Assembly (NCBI GenBank): GCA_013289415.1
Contig: JABDAB010000002.1
Location: forward strand, 1-52,701
Direction of reading: 5' to 3'
DNA from: Gammaproteobacteria bacterium
GTDB lineage: Bacteria; Pseudomonadota; Gammaproteobacteria; Legionellales; Legionellaceae
DNA: 52,701 bases
The stretch's first letter is position 1; every line of letters begins with the position of its first letter. The translations under genes and the position numbers were made by a program. This document shows, one piece after another, positions 16,638-24,401 of this stretch. The notes below the pieces were generated by a model that had not been told where the DNA came from, ran no database searches, and was given only the letters and a program-made list of their open reading frames with translations.

Positions 16638-17068
16638 CTATCACTGCCTTATCTATTGATTACGTTGATGATCGCACTAATCACCAATTTCATTTACCTC
16701 TTTCAGTTTTTAAAAGGCCAAAAAACAGTGGAGAGTATGCAAGGCTGGAAGAAATTCTTGATCAGTTGATGGATGAAGTCAGAAATGATGAAACGCATCC
16801 GCTGGCACTCGCCATGCAAATTATCGGTGAAAATTTAGAGCAGTATGATGATGAGCATCACCCTGATATTGGTGCAAATATTACTGACGTTAGCATGGTG
16901 AAGTATTTGATGAAATCACACCATCTTTATCAAAAAGACTTGGCGGATATTTTTGGGAGTCAAGCTAACGTATCAAAGTTTCTAAACGGTGAAAGACAGC
17001 TAGGAAAAAATGCTATCTTAGGGCTTAAAAAAAGATTTGGTATTAGTGCGGACTTCTTCATAATATAA
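16634..17068 (+). CDS. higA: HigA-family XRE antitoxin
   Basis: This 144-residue protein belongs to the COG5499 type: an acidic N-terminal half (YARLEEILDQLMDEVRNDE, HPLALAMQIIGENLEQYDD) and a C-terminal helix-turn-helix (MVKYLMKSHHLYQKDLADIF, then NVSKFLNGERQLGKNAILGL). It should bind and inhibit HigB and repress the operon. Start and upstream stop overlap as ATGA. This is a second, unrelated-sequence toxin-antitoxin pair next to the one at 15.5-16.1 kb. Confidence 0.9.
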   Translation: MTITALSIDYVDDRTNHQFHLPLSVFKRPKNSGEYARLEEILDQLMDEVRNDETHPLALAMQIIGENLEQYDDEHHPDIGANITDVSMVKYLMKSHHLYQKDLADIFGSQANVSKFLNGERQLGKNAILGLKKRFGISADFFII

Positions 17069-17084
17069 ACTTAGGGTCATAGGC

Positions 17085-17150
17085 CGAGGGGGGCAAATCC
17101 ATTGATCAATCGCTATAGCTTATATATGAGCTATGGGGTCACCTATTGAC
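17085..17150 (+). repeat. TTGATCAATGGA dispersed repeat, copy 3
   Basis: GAGGGGGGCAAATCCATTGATCAA is followed by CGCTATAGCTTATATATGAGCT. It is nearly identical at its left end to copy 2 and lies at the equivalent place, right after an antitoxin stop codon. The CTATAGCTTA part matches copy 1 at 4035 in inverse orientation. Confidence 0.7.
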
Positions 17151-17244
17151 TCAAAAGTCGCTTTGCATAGACACTGTGATCTGGCAGCGTGTATGATTGT
17201 CATTGGTATGCTGTTTCGGTAATTATTGATGTGGAAAGATAGGT

Positions 17245-17766
17245 ATGACTACAAAACGAATGGTGGTGGTGTTGTTGGTTGTTATTTTTTGTACGCTTAG
17301 CATAAGGAGCATGGCCATGAGCTTGTCACTTGAAAGTCCGGTATTTATACACAATGCCTCGATACCCAAACAATATACGTGTAATGGTGACAATATATCA
17401 CCCGCACTAAAATGGAGTGGTGCGCCTGCAGGAACACAATCGTATGTATTAATCGTTGACGATCCCGATGCGCCTATGGGTACGTGGGTGCATTGGTTGT
17501 TGTTTAATATTCCTGCAACACTGACTCATCTTGATGAAGCAACTCAAATACCCGCCGGCGCCATTAGCGGTAAAAACAGTTGGGATCAGCAGGGTTACGG
17601 TGGCCCATGTCCACCGAGTGGCACCCATCGCTACTTTTTCAAACTATATGCACTGGATTCAAAATTAACTGTCAATTCCAGCGTAAACAAGCAGGACTTA
17701 CTAAACGCCATGCAAAACCACATACTGGATAGCAGCGAATTAATCGGGCTATACAAACAAGGCTAA
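17245..17766 (+). CDS. YbhB/YbcL-family Raf kinase inhibitor-like (PEBP) protein
   Basis: This 173-residue protein has an N-terminal signal peptide (about residues 1-25, ending SMA) followed by a complete phosphatidylethanolamine-binding-protein fold. The diagnostic motifs are all present: DDPDAPMG, WVHWLLFNIP, YGGPCPPSGTHRYFF and KLYALD. Bacterial members bind small anionic ligands; their physiological role is not settled. A periplasmic location is predicted from the signal peptide. It stands alone between the toxin-antitoxin island and a phosphoribosyltransferase gene, with an old gene fragment on the opposite strand abutting its stop codon. Confidence 0.9.
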   Translation: MTTKRMVVVLLVVIFCTLSIRSMAMSLSLESPVFIHNASIPKQYTCNGDNISPALKWSGAPAGTQSYVLIVDDPDAPMGTWVHWLLFNIPATLTHLDEATQIPAGAISGKNSWDQQGYGGPCPPSGTHRYFFKLYALDSKLTVNSSVNKQDLLNAMQNHILDSSELIGLYKQG

Positions 17767-17893
17767 CCTACCAACAGCTTGGCCTTGTCCCAAAGCCGCA
17801 TCAGCTCATCAAACGGTTGCCCTTCGAGAGTCGTTAAATGACATTCTTCTGCAATGAGTTTCACGGCACATTCGCTGCTCAAATTCGTTGCTC
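17763..17893 (-). pseudogene. C-terminal remnant of an unidentified gene
   Basis: The minus strand has a protein-like frame ending at TAG 17763-17765, reading SSECAVKLIAEECHLTTLEG and then QPFDELMRLWDKAKLLVG. It is closed by a TGA just upstream, near 17893, next to a 13-base tandem duplication (AATTTGAGCAACG / AATTTGAGCAGCG). It has no start codon. I take it as the tail of a lost gene, family unknown. Confidence 0.3.
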
Positions 17894-17975
17894 AAATTTT
17901 GGCATAAAACACATTGTGTAACTATACTCATACTGAAACACCGCATGTATCCCGCAAACAACCGGAAATTATTAC

Positions 17976-18650
17976 ATGGAAATAAAAGAAAATTTACCCG
18001 CCATGGAAAAATTCATTGATAGACAGCAAGCGGGTCGCATTCTGGCAGAAAAGCTTAAGGAGTACGCCAATCAACCCAATGTGATTGCACTGGCTTTGCC
18101 GCGTGGCGGGGTTCCTGTTGCCTATGAAATTGCAACAGCACTGTCCATTCCTCTTGATGTTTTTATCGTCAGAAAATTAGGCGTCCCGGAGCACGAAGAG
18201 CTCGCCATGGGGGCAATCGCCTCAGGCGGGACGGTTTTTGTCAATGAATCCATTATACGTGAACTCAGCCTGAAAAAATCGTCCATCGATGTAGTTATTC
18301 AATCAGAACAGGATGAATTGGCGAGACGTGAGCACGTATACCGCGGCGATAGACCTTTTCCAGACCTTTTGGGTAAAAAGGTTATCCTGATTGATGATGG
18401 CATTGCAACAGGTGCCACCATGCAGGCAGCAATTATTGCGCTTCGCAAGCACAAACCTGCCAACATCATTATTGCTGTACCCGTTGCGGCGCGAACAACC
18501 TGTGAAGCAATGGAATCACAGGTTGATAGACTGGTTTGTCCACTCCAACCCATAAATTTTTATGCTGTTGGTTTATGGTATGAACATTTCTCACAAACAA
18601 CAGATGATGAGGTCATTAAATTACTTGGCGATATAACACTCGCAAACTGA
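17976..18650 (+). CDS. Phosphoribosyltransferase-family protein
   Basis: This protein of up to 224 residues has the type I PRTase fold: an N-terminal ALPRGGVPVAYEIA segment, RKLGVPEHEELAMGAIASGG, and the PRPP-binding loop VILIDDGIATGATM at about residues 135-148. C-terminal VDRLVCPLQPINFYAVGLWY is typical of the stand-alone PRTase-like proteins (COG1926) common in bacteria. The substrate base is unknown; a role in nucleotide salvage is only general family knowledge. An alternative start at 18003 (MEKFIDRQQAG) fits the family length better, but no decisive ribosome site is seen. Cytoplasmic, monocistronic by position. Confidence 0.85.
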   Translation: MEIKENLPAMEKFIDRQQAGRILAEKLKEYANQPNVIALALPRGGVPVAYEIATALSIPLDVFIVRKLGVPEHEELAMGAIASGGTVFVNESIIRELSLKKSSIDVVIQSEQDELARREHVYRGDRPFPDLLGKKVILIDDGIATGATMQAAIIALRKHKPANIIIAVPVAARTTCEAMESQVDRLVCPLQPINFYAVGLWYEHFSQTTDDEVIKLLGDITLAN

Positions 18651-18706
18651 CCGAGGGGGTCGCGAACAACTTACGAAGGACGCGACTCTACTCTATAGTA
18701 CAAACA

Positions 18707-19960
18707 TCATTTAAAAAATAAACCAATCGGTAATGCATAGAGCTGAATCCCATTTTGGCTAAACGGTAAGACATCTTTCCCTGAATAAAAAACCACGCCA
18801 CCTACAAAGGTAGTACCCAAAAACTCAGCTAACCTAATCAAGTTTCGGAAATCTTCCAGCTTCACAGAAGAAGAAGCCTTCACTTCTACTCCCCAAACGC
18901 CACCATCAGCTTGCTCTATAACAATGTCCACCTCATGTTTTTGCTTATCACGAAAATGATAAAACTCAACAAGAGTAACCGACCATGTTGCTTGCTTCAC
19001 TAACTCCATATAAATAAACGTTTCTAGCAATCCACCAAAATAAGGGCTGGAAAGTAATTGACTCTCATTATTCAGGCCTAAAAAATAACAAGCGAGACCT
19101 GTGTCGATGCAATGTAACTTTGGCATGGTCACTGCCAAACGTTTCGCTTTATTTTTCATATAAGCAGGTACTCGTTTGATAATAAACATAAGCTCTAAAA
19201 TATCAATATAAGATTTTACTAATTTATCATCCAAACCCAAATCATTCGAAACACTAGCATATTTCAATAAATTTCCTGTTAAACCCGCCAGGTAAAACAT
19301 AAGTGCTTTGAGCTTAGAATGATAATCACCTCGTGCTGCATATAATGTTTCAAAGTCTTTAAATAAGCGACCCTCTACATATGACTTAAACCATGCCTGC
19401 TTTCCACGCTGACTTTTTTGTTGTATCTCTGGATATCCACCATCGATCAAAATACGAGCTAATTCTTCACGTTGAAGTAATGGTGTTTCAACCGCTTGAA
19501 AAATACCCTCATTTAAATAATCAATCATATTTCTACGTTGCCCAGTTATTTCTCCAGCAGACAACGGATACAACTCCATCCTTGCCATATGCCCCGGCAA
19601 CGCCTCCTGCACTTTAGCCGAACGAAAAATATCAGTAGATCCCGTTAAAATAAACCGTCCTTTTTCATCTGGTGCCAGATTATCAGAGGCTTCTTTTATT
19701 GCCATAATCAGATGAGGAACATATTGAAATTCATCAAGAATAATTCGTTTACCAGCAAACGAACGAATAAATCCATGCGGATCCGTCATTGCAGAAGCAT
19801 ACATAGCTTGGTTATCTAACGTAAGGTACGTAATATTCAATCGTTCTGCTATCGAACGAACTAACGTTGTTTTACCCGCCTGCCGAGGTCCGGTGAGGTA
19901 GAGTATACGAAACTCATTTAATAACTCGACAAACAACGGCTCAATGAATCGATGGTACAT
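18707..19960 (-). CDS. DUF4143-type AAA ATPase with nuclease-like C-terminus
   Basis: This roughly 417-residue protein begins at ATG 19960 (MYHRFIEPLFVELLNEF); the open frame extends to a TTG at 19975. It has a Walker A motif (LTGPRQAGKTTL), a Walker B (IILDEFQYVP), and a sensor-like FILTGSTDI. The C-terminal DUF4143 domain ends with FRDKQKHEVDIVIEQADGG and VEVKASSS, which has the D-(x)n-E-x-K look of a PD-(D/E)xK nuclease fold. The family is widespread and its function is unresolved. Just upstream are three copies of CTTAACCCGAGAAAT spaced exactly 22 bases apart. No partner gene is adjacent. Confidence 0.85.
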   Translation of the reverse strand: MYHRFIEPLFVELLNEFRILYLTGPRQAGKTTLVRSIAERLNITYLTLDNQAMYASAMTDPHGFIRSFAGKRIILDEFQYVPHLIMAIKEASDNLAPDEKGRFILTGSTDIFRSAKVQEALPGHMARMELYPLSAGEITGQRRNMIDYLNEGIFQAVETPLLQREELARILIDGGYPEIQQKSQRGKQAWFKSYVEGRLFKDFETLYAARGDYHSKLKALMFYLAGLTGNLLKYASVSNDLGLDDKLVKSYIDILELMFIIKRVPAYMKNKAKRLAVTMPKLHCIDTGLACYFLGLNNESQLLSSPYFGGLLETFIYMELVKQATWSVTLVEFYHFRDKQKHEVDIVIEQADGGVWGVEVKASSSVKLEDFRNLIRLAEFLGTTFVGGVVFYSGKDVLPFSQNGIQLYALPIGLFFK

Positions 19961-19998
19961 AGGACACTCAAGCAAAGCAATGTCAGTTAAGCGTACAT

Positions 19999-20057
19999 CT
20001 TAACCCGAGAAATATCAAACCTTAACCCGAGAAATTTCGGTTCTTAATCCGAGAAAA
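19999..20057. promoter_or_regulatory. Three 22-bp iterons upstream of the DUF4143 ATPase
   Basis: CTTAACCCGAGAAAT, CTTAACCCGAGAAAT and CTTAATCCGAGAAAA begin at 19999, 20021 and 20043, an exact 22-base spacing (about two helical turns). They lie 39-97 bases upstream of the ATPase start on its 5' side. Same-face spacing suggests cooperative protein binding. Confidence 0.7.
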
Positions 20058-20062
20058 ATAAG

Positions 20063-20096
20063 TTGAAACACGGGGTCATATTGAAACACAGGGTCA
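20063..20096 (+). repeat. Direct repeat TTGAAACACGGGGTCA x2
   Basis: TTGAAACACGGGGTCA (20063-20078) and TTGAAACACAGGGTCA (20081-20096) are tandem with an 18-base period, directly following the iterons and leading into a CCATTGATCAA repeat (copy 4, about 20095-20120). Confidence 0.6.
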
Positions 20097-20155
20097 AAAT
20101 CCATTGATCAATTTGTACACAGTATTTGGGAGGATTTTTCCATCATTCTCCTGTT

Positions 20156-20269
20156 ATGGAAAAGGAACAAATAGCAATAGATGATTTTGAGCTTGATTTA
20201 TCACGATTTTTGTCGTACGTATACGATAATTTGGGAGAAGAAAGCCTAATAACATGGTTTGGTGAATAA
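20156..20269 (+). CDS. Short hypothetical ORF (37 aa)
   Basis: ATG at 20156 opens a 37-codon frame (MEKEQIAIDDFELDLSRF ... LITWFGE) that ends at TAA 20267-20269. The product is acidic and protein-like, with a weak GGAGG-like sequence 20-25 bases upstream. It may be a real small protein or the head of a lost gene. I do not recognise it. Confidence 0.25.
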   Translation: MEKEQIAIDDFELDLSRFLSYVYDNLGEESLITWFGE

Positions 20270-20309
20270 ATTGAATAATTTACTTGCCAATTTTCAAAAA
20301 ACCAAGCTT

Positions 20310-20450
20310 TCAAAACAAAGGCACAAAAACCTTGTTGCCCGGCTTTAAATTTAATGTATCGAAATACTGAGTTAACAATTGATTAGGTTTTGGTTGATTA
20401 AATCCAATCTGATTTGATTGCCATTTTTCGTGCCAGAATTCCTTTTGCAT
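20310..20450 (-). pseudogene. Thiopurine S-methyltransferase N-terminal remnant
   Basis: The ATG at 20450 opens a 46-codon frame reading MQKEFWHEKWQSNQIGFNQP and then LLTQYFDTLNLKPG and NKVFVPL. This matches the N-terminus of bacterial thiopurine methyltransferase (EFWHxKWxxNQIGF ... VFVPLCGKSLDM), but a TGA interrupts it where CGKS should be. The methyltransferase core is absent. It is a decayed gene next to the accessory island. Confidence 0.7.
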
Positions 20451-20672
20451 AATAAGAAGCGCCCGATCGTTTAGTAGAATACATACTTTTTTATTTGCTA
20501 GTGGCCTTTTATTTTATCTCATAAATCATAGTATTTAATTACGAACCAACAAAAAACAAGTTATAACGTCAATTCTCAAGGAGGTTAAATTATCACCCAT
20601 CACCTTGATTAGTGATGGGAAGGCTTTTATACAGAGATGTGTCTATAAGGTAGTCCAGAGAAGAGATGACCT

Positions 20673-21863
20673 TCAACGCGATGGTGCTAAAACACCAACC
20701 TCAACAAATTCCCGAATCGTTTTAACCAACCTAACCACCAACTCATCAATTTCATCTTCACTGATAATCAACGCAGGCAAAAGCCTGATCACGGAGTCGG
20801 CTGTAACATTGAGTAACAGGCCATTTTCCAGTCCGATTGCTTTGATGTCATGGGCGGGTCTATCTAATTCAATGCCTAGCATCAAGCCTTTACCGCGAAT
20901 ACCACGTATATTTGGGTGATCGCCTAATTCGTGGATTAATTTATCTTTGAGCAATATGCCTTTGCGGGTGACCTTTTCACAGATCTTGTCGCGTTCAATC
21001 ACATTCAATACCGTCAATGCTGTAGCACAGGCCAGCTGACTGCCGCCAAAGGTCGATCCGTGGTTGCCATGTTTAAATAAATTGCAGGCGCGGTTTCTTG
21101 TTAAGCAGGCGCTAATCGGGATCCCGTTGCCTAATGCCTTGGCAGTGGTCAGGATGTCGGGTTTAATCCCTGTGTCCATGCATGCAAATAGTTTTCCAGT
21201 GCGTCCATTGCCAGTTTGAACTTCATCAAAAATTAACAACCAGTCGTTTTGATCACACAGCGCGGCTACCGCATGTAAATAGGTCTCATCGGCTACAAGA
21301 ACACCGCCGTCGCTCTGAATAGGTTCAAGCATAACAGCTACAACATCATCTCGATTGGCAGCAATGGTGCGAATGGCACCAATATCATTGAATGGTGCGC
21401 GGATGAAACCTGGAACCAGTGGCTCAAAACCTGCCTGGACTTTGCGCGAGCCTGATGCGGTCAGTGTTGCCATGGTGCGGCCATGAAATGCGCCTTCCAT
21501 AACAATGATGGAAGGGGTTTCAATGCCTTTTTTGTGTCCATACAGTCGCGAGAGTTTAATGGCTGCTTCATTGGCTTCAGCGCCGGAGTTGCTGAAAAAC
21601 ACTTGTTCCATACCTGTCATGGCGGTAAGTTTTTCCGCTAATAATTGCTGCTCTTTTATGTGGAACGCATTTGATGTATGCACCAGTTTAGCTGCTTGCT
21701 GCTGAATCGTGTGTGTTACATCTGGGTGAGCATGGCCCAACCCGCAAACACCTATTCCGCTGAAGGCATCAAGGTAAGCTTGATCTTGTTCATCATATAA
21801 CCAAACCCCCTGCCCATGAGTAAATGTCACGGGTAGGGGGTTGTAGTTGGAAATCAACGACAT
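20673..21863 (-). CDS. argD: Acetylornithine aminotransferase-type class III transaminase
   Basis: This full-length 396-residue class III PLP enzyme has the cofactor lysine in TTAKALGNGIP, the phosphate-binding SGAEANEAAIKLSR, LIFDEVQTGNGRTGK (the Asp that contacts the pyridine N), and HGSTFGGSQLACA. The overall order and length fit ArgD, which converts N-acetylglutamate semialdehyde to N-acetylornithine and can also serve in lysine synthesis (succinyldiaminopimelate aminotransferase). No other arginine genes are nearby, so the lysine or a catabolic role is possible. It starts two bases after the sodB stop on the same strand, suggesting co-transcription. Confidence 0.85.
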   Translation of the reverse strand: MSLISNYNPLPVTFTHGQGVWLYDEQDQAYLDAFSGIGVCGLGHAHPDVTHTIQQQAAKLVHTSNAFHIKEQQLLAEKLTAMTGMEQVFFSNSGAEANEAAIKLSRLYGHKKGIETPSIIVMEGAFHGRTMATLTASGSRKVQAGFEPLVPGFIRAPFNDIGAIRTIAANRDDVVAVMLEPIQSDGGVLVADETYLHAVAALCDQNDWLLIFDEVQTGNGRTGKLFACMDTGIKPDILTTAKALGNGIPISACLTRNRACNLFKHGNHGSTFGGSQLACATALTVLNVIERDKICEKVTRKGILLKDKLIHELGDHPNIRGIRGKGLMLGIELDRPAHDIKAIGLENGLLLNVTADSVIRLLPALIISEDEIDELVVRLVKTIREFVEVGVLAPSR

Positions 21864-21865
21864 GT

Positions 21866-22450
21866 TTACTCCTGGCGCAAATTACTGGCAACAAAGTCCC
21901 AGTTTACCAGTGCCCAAAATGCGTTCATGTAGTTTGGACGGGCATTGCGATAATCGATGTAATAAGCATGCTCCCAAACATCGCAGGTCATCATCGGGGT
22001 TAATCCGTCAGTCATGGGGGTGGCGGCATTGCTGGTACTGGTTATTTTCAGGTGGCCTTGTTTATCCTGTACTAACCACGCCCAGCCGGATCCGAACGTT
22101 GTGATGGCTGCCTGAGTAAATTGCTCTTGAAACGCTGCAAATGAACCGAATGCATGCGTAATCGCATCGGCCAATGCTCCAGTTGGTTCGCCGCCACCAT
22201 TGGGGCTCAGGCAATGCCAGTAAAATGTATGGTTCCAGACTTGAGCTGCATTGTTGAAAATCCCTCCAGATGATTTTTTGATAACCTCTTCAAGTGTCAT
22301 GGTCGCAAAATCACTGTCAGCAATTAACTTGTTCAAATTAGTCACGTAGGCTTGGTGGTGCTTTCCATAATGGTACTCCAGTGTTTCTTTGGAGATATGT
22401 GGTGCAAGTGCATCCATCGCAAAGGGAAGTGGTGGTAATGTGAATGTCAT
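21866..22450 (-). CDS. sodB: Iron superoxide dismutase
   Basis: This is a 194-residue Fe-type SOD. The metal ligands are visible: His in [11 protein letters not shown], His in [14 protein letters not shown], and Asp/His in [18 protein letters not shown]. Gln in [11 protein letters not shown] is typical of the iron enzyme. It dismutates superoxide to hydrogen peroxide and oxygen in the cytoplasm. The start at 22450 follows AGGAGTTACCC, a strong ribosome site; the open frame extends further but without homology. It is followed by argD, and divergently across a short gap lies grxD, then a peroxiredoxin gene, making an oxidative-stress neighbourhood. Confidence 0.95.
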   Translation of the reverse strand: MTFTLPPLPFAMDALAPHISKETLEYHYGKHHQAYVTNLNKLIADSDFATMTLEEVIKKSSGGIFNNAAQVWNHTFYWHCLSPNGGGEPTGALADAITHAFGSFAAFQEQFTQAAITTFGSGWAWLVQDKQGHLKITSTSNAATPMTDGLTPMMTCDVWEHAYYIDYRNARPNYMNAFWALVNWDFVASNLRQE

Positions 22451-22590
22451 GGGTAACTCCTGATAAGTATTAAGTGGCATTAAGTGTATCAGGTTAAAAA
22501 ACAGTTACAATCTAAGATTGCGGCAGAGTTGCAATATGGTCTGATTTTCGCCATAATGAATCTTTGAGCTTTACCATAATAGGTGCAAAC

Positions 22591-22908
22591 GTGGATACAA
22601 TAGAAAAAATCAAGAAACAAATTACTGACAATACCATTCTTTTATATATGAAGGGCAATCCCAAGGCGCCACAATGCGGATTTTCTGCACGCGCAGTCCA
22701 ATGCATTGATGCCTGTGGTGTGGATTTTGCATACGTTGATATTCTGGCAAATCCGGATATTCGTCAAACGTTGCCGCAATATGCTGATTGGCCTACGTTT
22801 CCGCAGTTGTATGTGAAGGGTGAGTTAATCGGTGGATCTGATATTATTGCCGAGATGTATGAGCAGGGTGAATTAGAGCATTTGCTGCGAGAAGCAGTTG
22901 CAGTATAA
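22591..22908 (+). CDS. grxD: Monothiol glutaredoxin Grx4
   Basis: This 105-residue protein starts at GTG 22591 (DTIEKIKKQITDN), preceded by AGGTG. It has the monothiol active site CGFS in MKGNPKAPQCGFSARAV, then WPTFPQLYVKGELIGGSDI, the glutathione-binding TFPQ cis-Pro loop. Grx4-type proteins carry and deliver Fe-S clusters with glutathione and BolA partners. Length matches E. coli GrxD (115). It is divergent from sodB with about 140 bases between the starts, where both promoters must lie. Confidence 0.93.
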   Translation: MDTIEKIKKQITDNTILLYMKGNPKAPQCGFSARAVQCIDACGVDFAYVDILANPDIRQTLPQYADWPTFPQLYVKGELIGGSDIIAEMYEQGELEHLLREAVAV

Positions 22909-22931
22909 TTTTGTATAAAGCAGCATGGCCC

Positions 22932-23060
22932 ATGTGGGCAAACATCGCGAAAGAGCTTCGCACAGACAACCCCTCATCCGCCCTTTGGGCATCCCCGCCT
23001 TCGCGGGGACAGGCTCGTTCTTCCCATGCCTGGGGAGAAGGGAATAAGTAGGGAAGTTCT
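22932..23060 (-). repeat. Dispersed CCTTCTCCCC/GGGGAGAAGG repeat, copy A
   Basis: This copy contains CCCCTCATCCGCCCTTTGGG, an inserted CCCCGCCTTCGCGGGGAC hairpin, and CATGCCTGGGGAGAAGGGAA. Flanking CGAAAGAGCTTCGCACAGAC and AAACATCGCG are also shared with the copy at 51583-51681, so the full unit is roughly 100-130 bases. It sits between grxD and the peroxiredoxin gene. Confidence 0.85.
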
Positions 23061-23077
23061 TTAGAAGGAGAGAGTAA

Positions 23078-23683
23078 ATGAGTGTTTTAGTTGGGCGCAA
23101 AGCCCCTGATTTTACGGTTCCTGCAGTATTGGGATCGGGTGAAATTGTTAGTAAATTTAGTTTTTCTGAAGAAACGAAGGAACAGTATGCAGTGGTTTTT
23201 TTCTACCCACTTGATTTTACATTTGTGTGTCCATCTGAGTTAATTGCGCTTGATCATCGCATGCCGGATTTTACCAGTCGCGGCGTCAAGGTTATTTCCG
23301 TGTCAATTGACTCGCATTTCACACACAATGCCTATCGTAATACACCAGTTAATCAAGGTGGTATCGGTCCAGTAACATTTACCATGGCCGCAGATATGTC
23401 GCATTCAATTTGCCAAGCATACGGTGTTGAACACCCGGTAGCTGGTGTTGCACTGCGTGCAGCGTTTATTATCGATAGAGACGGTATTGTTCGATCTCAA
23501 ATGGTTAATGATCTGCCGATTGGACGTGACATTGATGAGTTGCTAAGGCTTGTTGATGCAGTGCAATTTGCTGACGAACACGGCGAAGTATGCCCTGCTG
23601 GCTGGAAAAAAGGTGAAGTCGGTATGAAAGCCAGCCCACAAGGCGTAGCTGAGTACCTTGCTGAGCATTCCGATAGGTTGTAA
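23078..23683 (+). CDS. 2-Cys peroxiredoxin (AhpC/TSA family)
   Basis: This 201-residue typical 2-Cys peroxiredoxin has the peroxidatic Cys in FYPLDFTFVCPSELIAL and the resolving Cys in GEVCPAGWKKGE near the C-terminus. A GAAGGAGAGAG ribosome site precedes the ATG. It reduces hydrogen peroxide, organic peroxides or peroxynitrite using a thioredoxin-type or AhpF/AhpD donor. Its place next to grxD and sodB, a cluster I also associate with Legionella, makes a coordinated superoxide-to-peroxide detoxification role likely. No ahpF or ahpD is seen nearby. Confidence 0.93.
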   Translation: MSVLVGRKAPDFTVPAVLGSGEIVSKFSFSEETKEQYAVVFFYPLDFTFVCPSELIALDHRMPDFTSRGVKVISVSIDSHFTHNAYRNTPVNQGGIGPVTFTMAADMSHSICQAYGVEHPVAGVALRAAFIIDRDGIVRSQMVNDLPIGRDIDELLRLVDAVQFADEHGEVCPAGWKKGEVGMKASPQGVAEYLAEHSDRL

Positions 23684-23697
23684 CTCGCCGGGATGCG

Positions 23698-23764
23698 GTA
23701 GGGTGGTGTTGTAGGGTGGGCACGTCGTTCCCGCTCCTTTGCCCACCCTACACCACCACCCCAC
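23698..23764. repeat. GTAGGGTGGGCA inverted repeat
   Basis: Left arm GTAGGGTGGTGTTGTAGGG and right arm CCCTACACCACCACCCCAC form a long imperfect hairpin with inner TGGGCA/TGCCCA. It fills the gap between the convergent peroxiredoxin and rnt genes and could act as a two-way terminator. It belongs to the widespread GTAGGGTGGGCA family of dispersed repeats. Confidence 0.8.
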
Positions 23765-23768
23765 AACA

Positions 23769-24401
23769 TTAGTCTCCCAGCAAATGCATTTCCTTCCATT
23801 TATTCATCATCTTGCAAAACAACTCTGCCGTTTTCTCTGCATCATAAATCGCTGAATGGGCTTCATTTGCATCAAAAGGGATATTTGCAGCTTTCATTGC
23901 TTTTGCCAACACGGTCTGACCATACATCAAGCCAGCCAGCGTCGCTGTATCAAAACAGGTGAATGCATGGAATGGTAATTTTACCCCGGCACGTTTGGCG
24001 GCTGCTTTTACAAACAATAAATCAAACCACGCATTATGCCCAACCAATACAGCTCGCTGACAACGACTTTGCTTTAATGCTTTGTTAATCGGGGCAAACA
24101 GACGTTCCAATGCCTGTTTCTCATCCAGTGCAAATCGCAACGGTTGCCAGGGATCAATGTGGTTGAATGCGAGAGATTTGGGATCCAGTTCGGCATTTTC
24201 AAATGGCAAAATGTGCTCAAAAAAACTGTCTCCTGGGGTGAACGCACCTTCTTCATTGATGTCCATCAATACAACGCACATTTCTAGCAACGCACTTTGT
24301 TGCGGGTCAACGCCACCTGTTTCCACGTCTACAACGACCGGTAGAAATCCACGAAAACGATGTTTGATTTGTTTAGTGATCATGCAGTCAGATGGATTCA
24401 C
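23769..24401 (-). CDS. rnt: Ribonuclease T
   Basis: This 210-residue DEDDh 3'-5' exoribonuclease matches E. coli RNase T in length. The catalytic acids are present in VVDVETGG (ExoI), VLVGHNAWFDLLFV (ExoII) and AHSAIYDAEKTAELF (ExoIII with His and Asp). RHRFRGF-like KHRFRGFLPVVVD is the usual N-terminus. RNase T trims the CCA end of tRNAs and matures 5S and 23S rRNA 3' ends. The GTG start at 24401 lies inside the end of pyrC, after GGAG, so it is translationally coupled to pyrC with a 14-base overlap. Confidence 0.92.
   Translation of the reverse strand: MNPSDCMITKQIKHRFRGFLPVVVDVETGGVDPQQSALLEMCVVLMDINEEGAFTPGDSFFEHILPFENAELDPKSLAFNHIDPWQPLRFALDEKQALERLFAPINKALKQSRCQRAVLVGHNAWFDLLFVKAAAKRAGVKLPFHAFTCFDTATLAGLMYGQTVLAKAMKAANIPFDANEAHSAIYDAEKTAELFCKMMNKWKEMHLLGD

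Noticed and set aside
23497..23799. Overlapping minus-strand ORFs over the peroxiredoxin 3' end and the inverted repeat
   Set aside because: They are low-complexity translations of the GTAGGGTGGGCA repeat and antisense of the peroxiredoxin gene.
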